64,000 nt of DNA from Choanephora cucurbitarum. Its lineage: Eukaryota; Mucoromycota; Mucoromycetes; Mucorales; Choanephoraceae. Shown piece after piece: positions 1 through 12,262 of this stretch. The stretch lies in NCBI GenBank assembly GCA_025331435.1, contig JAIWNI010000040.1:185195-249194 (forward strand), in the 5' to 3' direction. Under the pieces are notes generated by a model, which saw only the letters and a list, made by a program, of their open reading frames with translations, searched no databases and was not told the DNA's origin. How positions within the stretch are numbered: the stretch's first letter is position 1; every line of letters begins with the position of its first letter. The position numbers were made by a program, and so were the translations under genes.

Positions 1-2052
1 AGCGGCAATAGGCTTGGCATGACGGAAGGCATCCATGATAAAGACCTTGGGTTCGTCTACAGGGAAGAAAGAGGTCTTGCTAGTCATGGTTGTGATAGAG
101 ACATTACCGCCAGGTACATAAACAGCATCATACAAGACAGAGTTAGCTGTAAGATAAGTGTTGGTCACGTCCAAACCGTATTGGCTACCCAAATGAATAC
201 CAATGTATTCTGGATAGGCACCCTTAGATTGAAGGAAATTATACATGGCCTTAGCTTCCTTTGTGTTAGTACCAGGTGCAGTCAAGATGGCTACTGTACG
301 GGTCTTGATGTTGTCAGGCTTAGGGTATTTTTCAATAGAGAGACCAATAGAGGTTTGGTTGTGATTGTCTTTAATCTTTTCAGGTAAGGTGATACCCAGA
401 CCAAGAGCGACACGACGAGCAAGGTTGTTATCGACGTTGTTTAACACATTGACCATACGCTCACGAACACCTTGATCCTTTGACTTGCCGATCTCAAAAC
501 GAGCAGCATCCACCAAGTTTTGCTTTTCAGGCTCAGTAAGCGAGTTGTAGTAAAGAGTAGCTTGAGTGTAATAATCAAAGAAGGAAGCAGGACGACCGCG
601 AAGCTTGGTAGCATCCTTCATCTTCTCAGGGTAATCAATCCATCCACCTTCCTCAGGAGGTACAAGAGAAGGTGTATCTTGTTGCAAGCGGTTAGGAGAG
701 TAAGCTACCTTGCCCTTATGGATCTGGGATTGCATGAAGCCATCACGTTGGTTGTTGTGGACAGGTACAATGGGACGATTAATAGGCAATTGCATATAGT
801 TGACACTGCTCATTCGGTTAATTTGAGTATCGACGTAAGAGAAGAGACGTGAGTGCAAGAGCGGGTCGTTACTGAAGCCAATACCACGGACAATATGACC
901 AAGGTGGAAAGTGACTTGTTCAGTTTCAGCAAAGTAGTTATCTGGGTTACGGTTCAAGACAAGACGACCCATAGGCTTGAAGGGAACCAAGGATTCAGGG
1001 ATAATCTTTGTAGCATCCAAAATAGAGAAATTGAACTTTTCGGCTTCAGATTCTTTTACTAATTGGACACCCCATTCCCATTCAGGATAATCACCATTTT
1101 GAATAGCCTTGTAGAGATCATTACGATGGAAGTCAGGATCGTTACCAGCAATCTTTTGAGCTTCATCCCAGGCAAGGTTGGCAAGACCTTGTTTGGGCTT
1201 CCACATGAACTTGACAAAATGGGCTTCACCTTTTTCGTTGATGAATCGCATAGTGTTGACGCCAAAGCCTTCAATCTGTCTTAGTGAGCGAGGAATACCA
1301 CGACCAGAGAGTACCCATAGTACAGTATGAATAGATTCAGGGAATTCAGCAAAGAAATCATAGGCAGTTTCATGTGCAGTTTGAGCTTGAGGCACTTCTG
1401 TATCAGGCTGAGGTTTGGCAGCATGAACCAAGTCAAGGAATTTGATACCGTCATTGACGAAGAAGGAAGGAATATCATTACCCACAAGATCAAAGTTACC
1501 TTCGTCTGTATAGAAACGCACAGCAAAACCACGGACATCACGTACAGTATCAGATGAACCACGAGAGCCAAGGACAGTAGAGAATCGAACAAAAACAGGT
1601 GTTTGCTTACCCTTCTTGCTTAAGAAACTGGCTGCAGTGATATCAGAGTAGTCATCATAGGACTCAAAGTAACCATGAACACCTACACCTCTGGCATGAA
1701 CAACACGTTCAGGGATTCTTTCATGATCTATGCATGATGTTAGATACGATTGTTACAGATCTACAGAAGATACATTACCAAAATGAGTTATTTTTTCACG
1801 TAGCATAAAGTCTTCCAATAGAGTTGGGCCTTCAAGACCTGCTTTCAAGCTATCTGAATTGTTGACCTTTAAACCAAATGTAGTTGTTTCTTGAGTGCCA
1901 GCATCATTGATAGTAAATTTGTTTAATTGTTCTTGTTTTGCGTTCAAGGGATTCTTTTCGTCTGAACCAGTAAGAGCACAAGAACCATCACCAGCAACCA
2001 GCTGCGCAGCCATAAAGAGGCTAACGCATGAAGTTAATACATTGATCTTCAT
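1..2052 (-). CDS. Secreted large-subunit catalase (3' end beyond window)
   Basis: Haem catalase that disproportionates H2O2. Exon 1 is 2052..1779 and begins with a clear signal peptide (MKINVLTSCVSLFMAAQLVAG), so the enzyme is probably secreted. A 51-bp intron (1778..1728, GTAATG...CATAG) restores the reading HFDHERIPERVVHARGVG, which contains the catalytic His. Exon 2 runs open to position 1 and off the window. It shows the distal Asn region (LVGNDIPSFF), the haem-tyrosine region (RLFSYVDTQ), and then a C-terminal extension reading KTRTVAILTAPGTN, the flavodoxin/DJ-1-like domain typical of large-subunit (about 700 aa) catalases. About 665 residues are present and the stop codon is missing. 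No frame damage is seen. Family assignment is secure; secretion is inferred from the leader. Confidence 0.93.
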
Positions 2053-2404
2053 TTGGTTATTTAAGAAATGTAAGTAAAGTTATTTGAAGAAGAAAAAAGT
2101 GGAGATAGCTTATCCTGATAACTAGTATTTATATATTTTGAAAGTTGGATTTTACAACAGAATGTCGTCAGAATTGCAAAGATCTTAAAAGTAAACTTCA
2201 AAAGGTAGAACAAAATAAAACATCTTTATGTAACCCTTCAATGTCGGAGAACACGACAAAAACAGAGCCAACATAATTTTTTTCGGGTCAGTCTATTACG
2301 TGATTAACGCATCAATATGATTCTAACTTTCATGGATTTTTAATCTGTGGAAAATAATGCTTAATAACTTTTTGTTGTCATTATTAGAGAATAAAACGAG
2401 CTAA
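2053..2404. other. Intergenic region upstream of the catalase gene
   Basis: AT-rich spacer holding the catalase promoter and 5' UTR and the 3' end of the next minus-strand gene. I see no ORF, RNA gene or repeat in it. Confidence 0.5.
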
Positions 2405-4045
2405 TCAATAGCGGCTGTTTTTATTTTTCATATAACCACGGTTTTGTTTGCGTGGTGAGTTTCGGCTATTGTTACTGCGTCCATTAGGCTCTTCATGATC
2501 TTCACGGTCTTCACGCGAAGCAGCAGCGAATGACTGCCATTTACTATCAGCAGCAACTTCACCTTGTGAAACCTCACCCCAGCCGTTCTCGCTTGATTGT
2601 TGTTGGTGGTCAGTCTCTGCAGCATCCCATCCATTTTCTTCTTTTGTTTCTTTCTCTTGTTCTTGCTCTTTCGATTCTTTATTTTGTTCTTGATCTTTTG
2701 TTTCCTCTACCTGATCTTGTTCTTTTTGAAGCATAGTTAATTCTCCATCGTCTTCTTCATCCTCTTCCTCTTCTTCTCGTACTTCCTCATCACTTGTTTC
2801 AGGGTCAGCAAACCGATCATCATAGTCATTGTCTTCGAATTGTTCATTTGTTTGCACCTCTTGTTCAGCTTCTGTTACCGTTTGCTCCTTTACTTCCTCA
2901 GCTGGTTCTTCTTTTGCTTTTTCCGTTGACTCTTTTGATTCCTCAGTTGATTCTACTGACTCCTTTGTTTTCTCGTTGTGATCTTTTGCTTCCTCTTCGG
3001 CAGGTGCTGTATTTATGCTGGTGTTTTTGTCTTTTTTGCTTTTCTTCTTGTTGGAGCGTCTCTTGGGTTCGTCTGATGGATTGTGCATGAAAGGAAAAGC
3101 ATGTCTAGGTAGCATATGAGTAGGAAGTAGAGTACTAGGATAAGGTAAAGTAGGAACAGCACCAGGCATAGCAAAGGTAGCGCCATCGATCATACTTGAA
3201 TAGGGCATCACTACCCAGACAGGAGGAATGGTAGGTACAGGAGGCTGCTTGGATGAAACTGTTTCATTTGGCTTGCTAGTGTTATCATTATCCTGTTCTT
3301 CAGCAGCTGCTTTTTCATTTCTGCTTTGCTCACCCAAACTTTGATCAACCAAACCATGGATCAACTGCATGACTTGTTTGTAAGTTGTTCTAAAACCTTC
3401 GGCCACTGGTTCTTCTTTTTCAGCATGCAGGCTGCGAACAGTATTTCGAAACTGAGCTTTGTTTGCTTTTCTTGTCTGTTCGTCAGGTGATCGACTGGCA
3501 TGTAATGAATGGCCTACCATTTTGTCAGCCAGGTAAATCAGAGCTTGAGGTTCTATAGCAGGATTGATAGTTGAAATCAAGGAAAAGAAGCCTTGTTGAG
3601 CAAGTCGTACAAGATAGAAAAAATGCATTAATGACCAGATTTCTTCTTCTTGTAAAGTTCTGTTTCTCTCTACTGACTTGTACAAGATCATTTTGAGTTT
3701 TCTGGACGAAGTTTAAGAGTATATGCTAGAAAACTTACTTCAGAAGAGCGACGAAGATACATTTCCTCTAAGGCTTCGTTTAGTTTTAAGTTTACTGGAC
3801 GTTCTTTAATGATATCCAATTCTTCCTCGGTCAGTTTTTCTCCTTCTTTTCTTCTAGTTTCCAAAATATATGCAGCACGCTTTTTGTGTATAGGGAAAGA
3901 AGTTTAGCTTAAGCCACTTGGTTTGATGCGAATGCACTAATAGTGTAAAAAGTAACTTTACCACTTTCTCCCTCACACTTTCGATCTCGGTTCTTAGGGC
4001 GCGTCTAACAGCTGATCTGTTTCTCTGGGCATATTGCGAGGGCAT
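2405..4045 (-). CDS. Caprin-like acidic RNA-binding-type protein
   Basis: Three exons: 4045..3962 (28 aa), 3879..3739 (47 aa) and 3676..2405 (423 aa plus stop), about 498 aa. Both introns are phase 0 with GT-AG ends. Residues about 28-190 resemble the conserved caprin HR1/dimerisation segment: a basic coiled start, EGEKLTEEELDIIKERP, LQEEEIWSLMHFFYLV, and EGFRTTYKQVMQLIHGLV, which lines up with animal caprin-1 patterns (LSEEEL..L.EFY.LV and TTYKALKEIVERV). A Pro-rich stretch and a basic patch (KRRSNKKKSKKDK) follow, then a long Glu/Asp/Lys/Gln-rich low-complexity region, ending in a basic Asn/Arg tail (NRGYMKNKNSRY). Animal caprins bind mRNA and G3BP in stress granules. The role here is inferred from this resemblance only. 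Confidence 0.6.
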
Positions 4046-5197
4046 ATTAGAGAATCTGTTTTCTTAGAATGAAAAAAGAAAAAATGAAATAGACGCGCTT
4101 GGAAGTTTTATATGAATTCAATCTCCTTATGAAAAGTGTATTTGATTGGCTGTCTAGTCATGTTTCAGTGGTATGGAAGTGCAGTGAATGAACTATTAAT
4201 ATTGATAAATTACTTCATTTCGAAACAAGTCCAAAATACATGCGTAATAACGATCTCTTCAATTAAACAGATTCTGTATTGAACTAAATATTTATAACGA
4301 TCAAAGGTAAATCTCGAGAAAAGAGAAGTTGGAAGGAGAGGAAGAAAGAGAGAGAGAGAGAGAGAGAGAGAAAAGAAAAAGGACATAGAGGTGAAAACTT
4401 GTTTGAATACAAACGCATGTGATACAGTAAGAGAGAATTGACTGAAAAATTGGCAAAAGCAAGGAAAGCAATTAACACTATCAGTTCAACACAAAGGGAT
4501 AAAGCAATGCTTAAAATAATCTATATAGCGAAGTTGAACCAACACATAATAGTTTCATCTTGTCCTAGCCTTCTCCAAAACACGTACACTGAGAATTAAC
4601 GAGTAATATCTAAAAGAGTAAGAAGATACCAACAAAGGAAACAAAAAACAAATTTGGATTTACTGAATTATCTTGATGGCATGAGCAAACTCTATTAGCG
4701 AAAGACTTATTTTGATTTGCTACTGAAGATAGCTGATTACTGAAAAGAGAAAATAAGATTCTATTTTTTCAACCTCAAGCGAGGATCTTTTTGAAATCCT
4801 CTATTTCCTGGCAACTTAAGGATTTGATACCCGATTTGTAGCTTGCTTGTCGTCGGCTTAGTTTTGAACATGAAAGGTACTTGAAGATATTTTCTTGAGA
4901 AACGATGAAGTCGAGTAAGCATCTAAAGAAGCAAATTCGACAATAGTAAAAAATATAAAAAAGTTTATTGTCTTTGAGTATTCATTCTAGCGAGATGGTT
5001 AAATTTATTCATATATGCTTGTAAAGCGTTTAAAGAATTTGGAGGTTGCTTTTTAGAAGTTTTGCTTCTTCAGGTGTTGTAGAATTGTTTGTTTGTAATA
5101 GGTCATTTCAACTGTGATATAATGTAGTAGTGATACTACTAGTTTGAGCAAGCTCATATTCAATTTGCGATGTTTTTCCAGCATCACCAGAATTGCT
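4046..5197. other. Intergenic region with GA microsatellite
   Basis: About 1.15 kb without a convincing gene. It contains an (AG)n tract at 4347-4371 next to A/G-rich DNA, and otherwise AT-rich sequence. The right part lies 3' of the MULE fragment and may include transposon sequence too decayed to recognise. Confidence 0.5.
4347..4371. repeat. (AG)n microsatellite
   Basis: Twelve or so perfect AG repeats, visible directly. Confidence 0.9.
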
Positions 5198-6011
5198 TCA
5201 ATCAACAATGGGTGCATCATTAGAAAAGAGGTTAGTTTCAGCAGAAGACAAGCTCAAGTGAGGAACATGAAGCTTTAATAAGTGTATGTGTTTACACAGT
5301 CTCTGATTTTTTTGGTAGTAGTAGCATGAACAGTTCTGGATAACCGAGTTATCGACAGAAACAGAATATACTACACCCTCAAAAGTAAACGACTGAACCA
5401 TAAACTTACTTTCTACCTGTACATCATCTTCATCTTCATCTTTAGGAGCAGTAATCATCCTGCTTCTTGATTCTTCTGGCACCATTTCAGCTTCCAACTC
5501 TACTCTTCTTCTTTCTCTTTGAGCACGAGTCATTGCTCCAGTGTTCTTTAAGACTTCTAATCTTCTCCTTCTCAAGATCATATTCTACTTCTTCCGTCAA
5601 GATGTACACCAACCTATCAAGTCTTCTATTTCTACTTCTCATCATGTAGACAGACTTGAGTTGGTTGTGCCAGGATTCGATGTAGTTATTGGTGAGCATG
5701 CGACTAAACTCAAGAGGATGGTAGACAAGACTCCAAATCCTGAACTTCTTCTCGCTACACCATTCTTTCTCAAAGTAGTCAAGGAATTCCTCAAGACTGG
5801 AATAAGCATAAAAAAATGCCTCGATCTTTTGATGGAATGCATTTACATCATCTTCAAAAAGCATCGACTTCAACTTGGCCATCATCTCTCCTCTCATCAC
5901 ACGGCTGTCGGCAGCTGTCTCACCATACTTTACCATGAGGCTCAGTTGTCTACCCCATGATTGTGAGACATGAAATAGACAATATTCAATCTCACAACCA
6001 GGAAAGAACAT
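5198..6011 (-). pseudogene. MULE transposase 3' fragment with SWIM zinc finger (frameshifted)
   Basis: C-terminal part of a Mutator-like transposase. The first frame (6011..5487) carries the FPGCEIEYCLFHVSQ segment and the third acidic catalytic motif region TNNYIESWHNQLKS. The second frame (5581..5198) carries a SWIM zinc finger of the form CSCYYY...LCKHIH. The frames meet in the A/G-rich overlap at about 5487-5581, where a one-step frameshift joins DLEKEKIRSLK to NTGAMTRAQRERRR. Upstream of 6011 the frame is closed by stops, so the N-terminal half with the first two catalytic Asp residues is missing. It is therefore a dead 5'-truncated relic. It differs in sequence from the larger MULE at 33.2-36.5 kb, so it is a different family. 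Confidence 0.75.
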
Positions 6012-6424
6012 TCTTTATAGCGGTAGTTTCGGCTTAACTAACAAGTATTAATAATATTGGAGAACAGTATCAAAAAAAGGGGAACAAGGTGAGAAGGAAA
6101 TCTAGCCACAAATCGGGTATTATATCCTTGAGTTACCAGGAAATAGAGGTTTTTTTTTTTTTTTTTTTTTTCAAAAAAAGTTTATGTCATCTTCATTGGT
6201 TGAAGAATGATTTTTTTTTTATAGAAAAAAAAAAGAGTCATTTGATTTTTTCTTGTATTCATACACACGCTACAGTTTCTTCACTTTCTGTTATGGTAGA
6301 CATCCTTATCCATTAGCCCAATTCTAATACATACACATACTATATTCCCTTTTCTCTCTTTGCTTCCTCTCTCGCACACACATTTTCTTCATATTACCTA
6401 ACTTCTTTCTGTTTATTTTAACAG
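6012..6424 (+). other. Upstream region of the Myb-type gene
   Basis: Contains two T/A homopolymer runs (a 22-T run near 6150 and T10/A10 runs near 6210-6233) and a CT/CA-rich stretch at 6340-6390 just before the start codon, typical of a fungal 5' UTR or promoter. No gene is seen. Confidence 0.5.
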
Positions 6425-8490
6425 ATGTATAACTATGGGCAATCCCCACAACAACAACATAACTCATCTGTACCTAATAAAGAAGAGACTAATAAATCTG
6501 AAGACAATAACAGTTTATTCTACAATACAGGCCAACCTACCTATAGTTCGCCCATCAGTAGCTCATTTACGATAAGATACCCTTCTTTTGATTCGAACAG
6601 TTTTGTTCATAATCAATTGCAACACAATCAAGATGTTTACAATAGAAATCAAGATCACTCTATCAATAGCTTTAATGCGTTTCACTCTGTAAGCTAGCAT
6701 CAAGAACTTCATGATAACGACATGAGCTCATTTCTGTTCTCTTTTAGATAGGATCTTCTCAAGATATTGTTGCCAGCTTAACACATACACCCGTATTTGA
6801 CCATGTAGACTCTAGTGTGACTGAAGATACATCGACTATCACAACAACAGCTACTGTCTTACCACCATTGAACACAACACCTATCGTTGTAGCACCTCTT
6901 CAGCACCATCCGGCTACTTCCCACCAGACTTATCTGTTAGCTCATAAGAAGCCATTAAAGGGCTCACCTCGTCCCTCTCGTGAGCGTGCACCATGGACGC
7001 CAGAAGAAGATAACCTGTTAAAACTAGCTGTTCAACTGTACGGCGATAAGACAGAAAAATGGGCTAAGATTGCAGCTTGTGTTCCTGGGCGAACCAATAA
7101 GAATTGCCGAAAACGTTGGTTTCACTCACTCGACCCTTCACTCAGAAAAGGCGCATGGACAGAGGACGAAGACCAGTTGCTGCGCGAAGGTGTCTCTAAA
7201 TTTCCTAATCAATGGAGCAAGATTGCAGACATGCTGCCTGGAAGAACAGATGATCAATGTGCTAAACGTTGGCGAGAGAGCTTAGATCCCAGTATTGATC
7301 GATCTGAATGGACAGCCATGGAAGACAACTTGTTACTGGAAAAGTACGAAGAATACGGCTCACAGTGGCAGAAGATTGCTTTCTTCTTTGATGGAAGACC
7401 TGGCCTGCATTGTCGAAATCGCTGGCGAAAGTTGCAACGTATGGTCCAAGTGAAGAAGGAAAAGGAAGGTGTAAATCTGAATGCTTCTTTCTTTAATACA
7501 ATGTCAGAAGGAAGAACACTGCGGTTTCAGCATACCAATTCAGCTACTCTGGCTTCAAATTCTCGACTTCATCCAGCAGCTGAACAGCAACAACAGCACC
7601 AACATGATCATCAGTCAGGTGAAGATCATGGCACACAACATACAAATGCCATTCAACATTTAATTCATCACAATCATCATTCAGCTTTCCAAATGCCCTC
7701 TTCAAATAACCCTACTACTACTACTACTGCTACTACTACTACTACTACTAACACTTCATCTGCCTTTTCTCAACTCTCTTCTCTTTTGTCTCAACATTCA
7801 AACCAACACGATCCTTCCATTCTTGTTCAATTCGCTTCAGGAAACCATTCTGCTATAACCACCACGCAACCAGCAACCATAGCTAGTGCAGTGGGCTCAC
7901 CTCCATCGCCTACACCAAATCAAGCCATGTCATTAGCTGAGGCAGCGGTAGCAGCAGCAACAGCAGCAAGTGCGACACCATCTAATGCAGCACCGTCTAG
8001 CGAGTTTGACGGTTATGGTAGTGGCTTCAAACCTTATGGCTGCGATGTGCCTGGCTGTTACACTGCCTTTGCTGCCTCAACTGATCTCTTCTGTCACATG
8101 AAAAGCTGTCACCCAAACTTAGAAGGTGTTGACAAGCCCTATCGATGTGCTCTAATAAACTGCCAAAAGAAGTATAAGAACATCAATGGACTTCAATATC
8201 ATATCAAAGACGCCAAAGGTACGACAGGACATGGAGGGGGAATTGGTTTGACAGGGGAAGACGATAGGCCCTTTCGATGCACGATCGGGACTTGCAAGAA
8301 AGCGTATAGAACTGCAAGCGGATTTAGGTATCACCAACGCAATGGTCATAATATACAGCCTACCTTGAATGATCAACACATAAATCAGTCTGTCTTGTCA
8401 ACATCGCCGCAGCGGCCAATACCTTCGCTACCATCACGACAAGCACAATTCCGTATAAACCGAGAAAAATGGGTGTTGGAAGGTGTGTGA
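6425..8490 (+). CDS. Three-repeat Myb (R1R2R3) transcription factor with C-terminal Sfp1-like C2H2 fingers
   Basis: Two exons, 6425..6688 and 6748..8490, joined across a phase-0 59-bp intron, give 668 aa. Residues about 168-320 are three tandem Myb repeats with regularly spaced tryptophans (APWTPEEDN..., GAWTEDEDQ..., SEWTAMEDN...), as in c-Myb/Bas1-type factors. A His/Gln-rich and Thr-repeat linker, with an ACT codon run near 7710-7750, leads to three C2H2-like fingers at about 518-542, 552-580 and 596-620 (CDVPGCYTAF, CALINCQKKY, CTIGTCKKAY). The last two have the long-loop GLQYH/GFRYH form seen in Sfp1-type fungal fingers. It is probably a nuclear sequence-specific regulator. The targets are unknown. 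The combination of the two DNA-binding modules is unusual. Confidence 0.9.
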
Positions 8491-10139
8491 AGTCTCATTA
8501 TGTATAATTACTCTTTCCTTTCACTCCTTCCTTTTTCAACTTGCGTATTTATTATTAAGTTTTGTAAAATTATTTATTTTGTTGTCTTGATGTGTCTCCC
8601 CCAAGTGCTTTATACATCAACACCATTGACCCTGAATAAACATATATTTATGTAAATACAGATAACATGGATTTGCCATCAAAAAAAGACTCGGTTGAAA
8701 TGGATACTGCTTCTCTTCCTTTCTCTGATCTTGAGACCTGTATCATTCGGTTTGTATATGCTATTCTTTGTAAGCGTGTTTGGGTTTCCATGATAAGTGT
8801 GTATTACGTTCATGCAACCAGTCTATCTTTTCATTCTGTATCAGTATCGTGTTGTCTTTTAGGCTTTTTGGTTAGATTTCGCTGTTTGTCAGATTTCCCA
8901 TACATGAGTGTATAGTGTCAAGGGAATCGTTGGGCACATGAGATCGGCTAAATAGATTGGTTCTTAAAGAAGTTGTCACCTTCAATTGCTGTAGTGGAAG
9001 ACGCTAAACAGATGTCATCGGTATTCATTGACATTAGGCAACAGGAGTAAGAGCAGGAGTAGGAGCAGGAGTAGGAGTACGCTCCCTTGAAAACAAACAG
9101 TAGACCTGATGAACTCTTTTCTTTTGGTTCAGGAAAAGACATTTTATGTATGATGATATCTATACGGCCAATACATAGGGATGTTGAAATATCTGGTATG
9201 ATTGGTCAAGACATTCTTCCGTAGTGAATAATGTATTGACCTCTGTTGATGAATAGCAAGCTTAGTTCTTTTCCTTTTCTTTTCTTTTCAGACAAACACT
9301 TGAACAGAAAGACTGACTCAAGAGTGACAAAGTCCATGCGTAAACATAAAGAGTTTAGGAAGTGGGCAAAAAAGAAAAAAAAACAAAAGAAGAAGAGAGA
9401 GCGAGAGAGAGAAAAGTAAAGCAAAGGCCATAGACTGTTCATTTGTTGAAGGGAGAATAGAGCTTACTTTATAAATCTAGAATCTGGTTTCCTTGTTGTG
9501 CACGTAAAGCCCTCCTTTCTCTGTCTCTCTCTCTCTCTTCTTCTTCTTCTTTTTTTTTTCTTGCGCGATCATAAGATATCCGATTGTGATGCTTTATCTA
9601 GTAATTAGCATAATTGGATGCAAACAAACAGGAATGCTTTGCGATACAGATTGGATCGTTGAGTTGTTTCCTGATAGGTTGCTTGTTCCCTTGACTTGTA
9701 TGACCAACGCGAGCATTGTCACACCCTGCAGAAACATGGTGTCTACACTGACAAAACCAAAGAGAAAAAGCCCTTGGCTTGTCTGTGGTACCCGAGAAGC
9801 AAAGAGCCATCAAAGTGAAAAGCAGTCCAATCTGAATTACACTCTGTATCCTGAGCCATAGAGAAGATGATAACTGAAAAAGGGGCTGGAAGGATGTGTG
9901 TTGTGAATTATTCCTATATTTCCTTACTTGTTAGTTGAGTTGTACACCCAAACTTATGTCCTACTTTAATTGGTTATCATAGATCCCTAAGCTATATATT
10001 TATGCGATTTGTACTACTGATCGCAATCTGAATTAGGTATAACTATAAATTCATCCAGTTTTTCACTTTTTTTTGTCTCTCTTTTTTTTTTTTTTTTAAT
10101 TTTCTGATTTTTTGATTTTTTTCATATAACCACTATACT
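8491..10139. other. Intergenic region, 1.6 kb, no secure gene
   Basis: Short open frames at 8667-8915 (+) and 9598-9813 or 8948-9142 (-) have partly coding-like composition but no splice-consistent extension or recognised motif. There is a short GA/GGAGTA repeat at 9047-9080, a CT-rich run at 9515-9560, and T-rich DNA immediately before the esterase start. Confidence 0.45.
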
Positions 10140-12262
10140 ATGGAAGACGAACTTCAGCAACAAGAATTGATCTTGACAGAGAAAATCCAGACAACGTCTG
10201 GTATTGTGCAAGGCCTTAAAGATGAAGCAAACGAAGTTGAGGTGTTTTTGGGCATCCCTTACGCCGAGGCACCTGTAGGTCCACTGCGTCATAAGCCTAC
10301 AGTTGAGTTAGACACACCCAATGAAGAACGTCTTTGCATTGAACATGCTCCAGCTGCCCCTCAAACTCAGATGCCATTTGACACATTGATGTGTGTTCAA
10401 ATCGATCATCAATCTGAAGACTGTCTTTATCTCAACATTTGGACACCTGATACAGTTAAAGACAGAAAGCGACCTGTCATTGTTTGGGTACATCCCGGTG
10501 CCTGTATGAGGTAGTTTTTCTTTTTCTTTCTTTTTTTCTTTTCTTTTGTTAGTGTCCGAGCATGATCTTTCCCGGCTTTTTCTTTTTCCTTTGTTATGCT
10601 TACAATATATGTCTTCTTTCTTTTTTTCTTTGGGACATATAGTGGAAGCTCAAGTCAACCTTTCTGGGATGGTACCAACTTGTCTAGAAACGATGCTATC
10701 ATTGTGAGTTTCAACTATAGATTGGGTGCATTAGGTTGGATGGCGATGGATCATCTTTCTCCTGATTTGAAGGGTACTGCCAATTTAGGGTTATTGGATC
10801 AAATCGGTAAGAACGATATATGTGTATATAGAGAGAGAGAGAAACTAGTCTACAGCACCAACAACAACAACAATAATAATAGTAAGACACACATCATTAA
10901 CATGTCTCAAATTATGTTTAGCTGCATTCAGATGGGTTCAAAAGAACATTGCTCAGTTTGGAGGTGATGTGAATAATATTACTGCTTTTGGTTCGTCTGC
11001 AGGAGGTAAATGCATAAATCAATGCCATTTGTATTCTTTATGGTAGACTAACAGAAGCAAAAAAAAAAAACAATGATACAATAGCTGCCAGTATCTTGTC
11101 TATGGTTTTAGCCCCCAATACAGCTGGCTTATTCCACCGTGCTGTACTTCAATCACCTCCTATGTTCATGGTAAACAACAAGCGTTGGGCCGAAAAGAAG
11201 GGTGAAATCTTTGCTCGTTCGCTAGGCCTAGACATGTCTCAATTAGCTCAAGAGTTGGAGACGGTTGAGATCGAGACATATCTGGAGACACAGACCTTTA
11301 TGACAACTTGGCCTAACTTTCTTGAGGGTTTGGCTCCTATTGGTCCCAGTCAAGATGATTATGTGTTGCCAACGACCGCCATTGAGCACTTCTTTAACAA
11401 ACCTCTGCCCAAGGGCCACGAAAACCTCGAGATCATGATTGGCTACACTCGTGACGAATTCAACTTCTTCTTCCCTTTCCTTCCTAACTTTCAAGAGATG
11501 GACGATACGATGTTTGTGCGCGGTTACTTTACCCATATCTTTGGTCGTAAAAATGCACGCAGAGCATATGAGTTGTACAAACAAGAAATTGTACCTCCCA
11601 TGTCGCCACCATCTGAGGTGACACGATATATGTGCTCAGACGTGATGTGTCGAATCTCTACCCTCCTGACGGCCGAAAACCTCTCGCTTCGGGGCCACAA
11701 GGTCTGGCTTTATGAGTGGGATTATGAGTCGAACGATGTCCAAAACGTAATCAAAGCTGCACACATGGTAGACTCTGTCTTTTCTTGGGACAACCTTGCC
11801 TATTGGACAGACAATCCGTTCTTGGGTCCTGGTGATGATTACGAAAGAGACCGAGTGGCTAAACAGATTTCTTTGGCCATCATCAATTTTGCAAAGCATG
11901 GAGATCCCAACCATGATGGTATCCCTGAATGGCCTGTCTACATGAAGGAAGGCGATGTTCGTGACAGAAATGCATTGGTGTTTGATAGAGAAGTTCGTGT
12001 GGAGAACAACTTGTATGATACAGGTTTGCAGCTATGGAAGACTGTCTTGAAGGACTATGTGCACTGTCAACAGTTCCCTGTGTCTTCCAACAGAGCGTTG
12101 CACGAACCCAAAGCAAGTCTTCCCATTTCAACAGAAGGAGAAGATGTGTCACAGGTAAAGTTGTTAATGCGGATGCAAATAGCTTAACTTTAATTTTTTT
12201 TTCTTTTTATCTATTTATATATTTCTTAGAACAAAAAACGCAAACACAACCCTAATGAATAA
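10140..12262 (+). CDS. Type-B carboxylesterase / lipase family alpha/beta hydrolase
   Basis: Five exons (10140..10510, 10643..10806, 10922..11005, 11085..12154, 12230..12262) give 573 aa, with all phases consistent. The early part reads [16 protein letters not shown] and [11 protein letters not shown], classic carboxylesterase signatures. The nucleophile elbow is FGSSAGAAS (Ser about 204; GxSxG), the acid is probably in TRDEFNFFF, and the catalytic His is probably His433 in AAHMVDS. The usual HGGG(F/Y) oxyanion loop reads HPGACMSG, an unusual change. There is no signal peptide, so it is likely intracellular. The protein ends in a short basic tail (KKRKHNPNE) encoded by the last mini-exon. The substrate cannot be told from sequence. 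Confidence 0.9.

Noticed and set aside
1..1560. Several plus-strand open frames
   Set aside because: Antisense shadows of the catalase, whose minus-strand frame is continuous with conserved motifs.
8667..9861. Small ORFs at 8667-8915 (+), 8948-9142 (-) and 9586-9861 (+)
   Set aside because: Partly coding-like, but competing frames on both strands, no splice-consistent extension and no motif.
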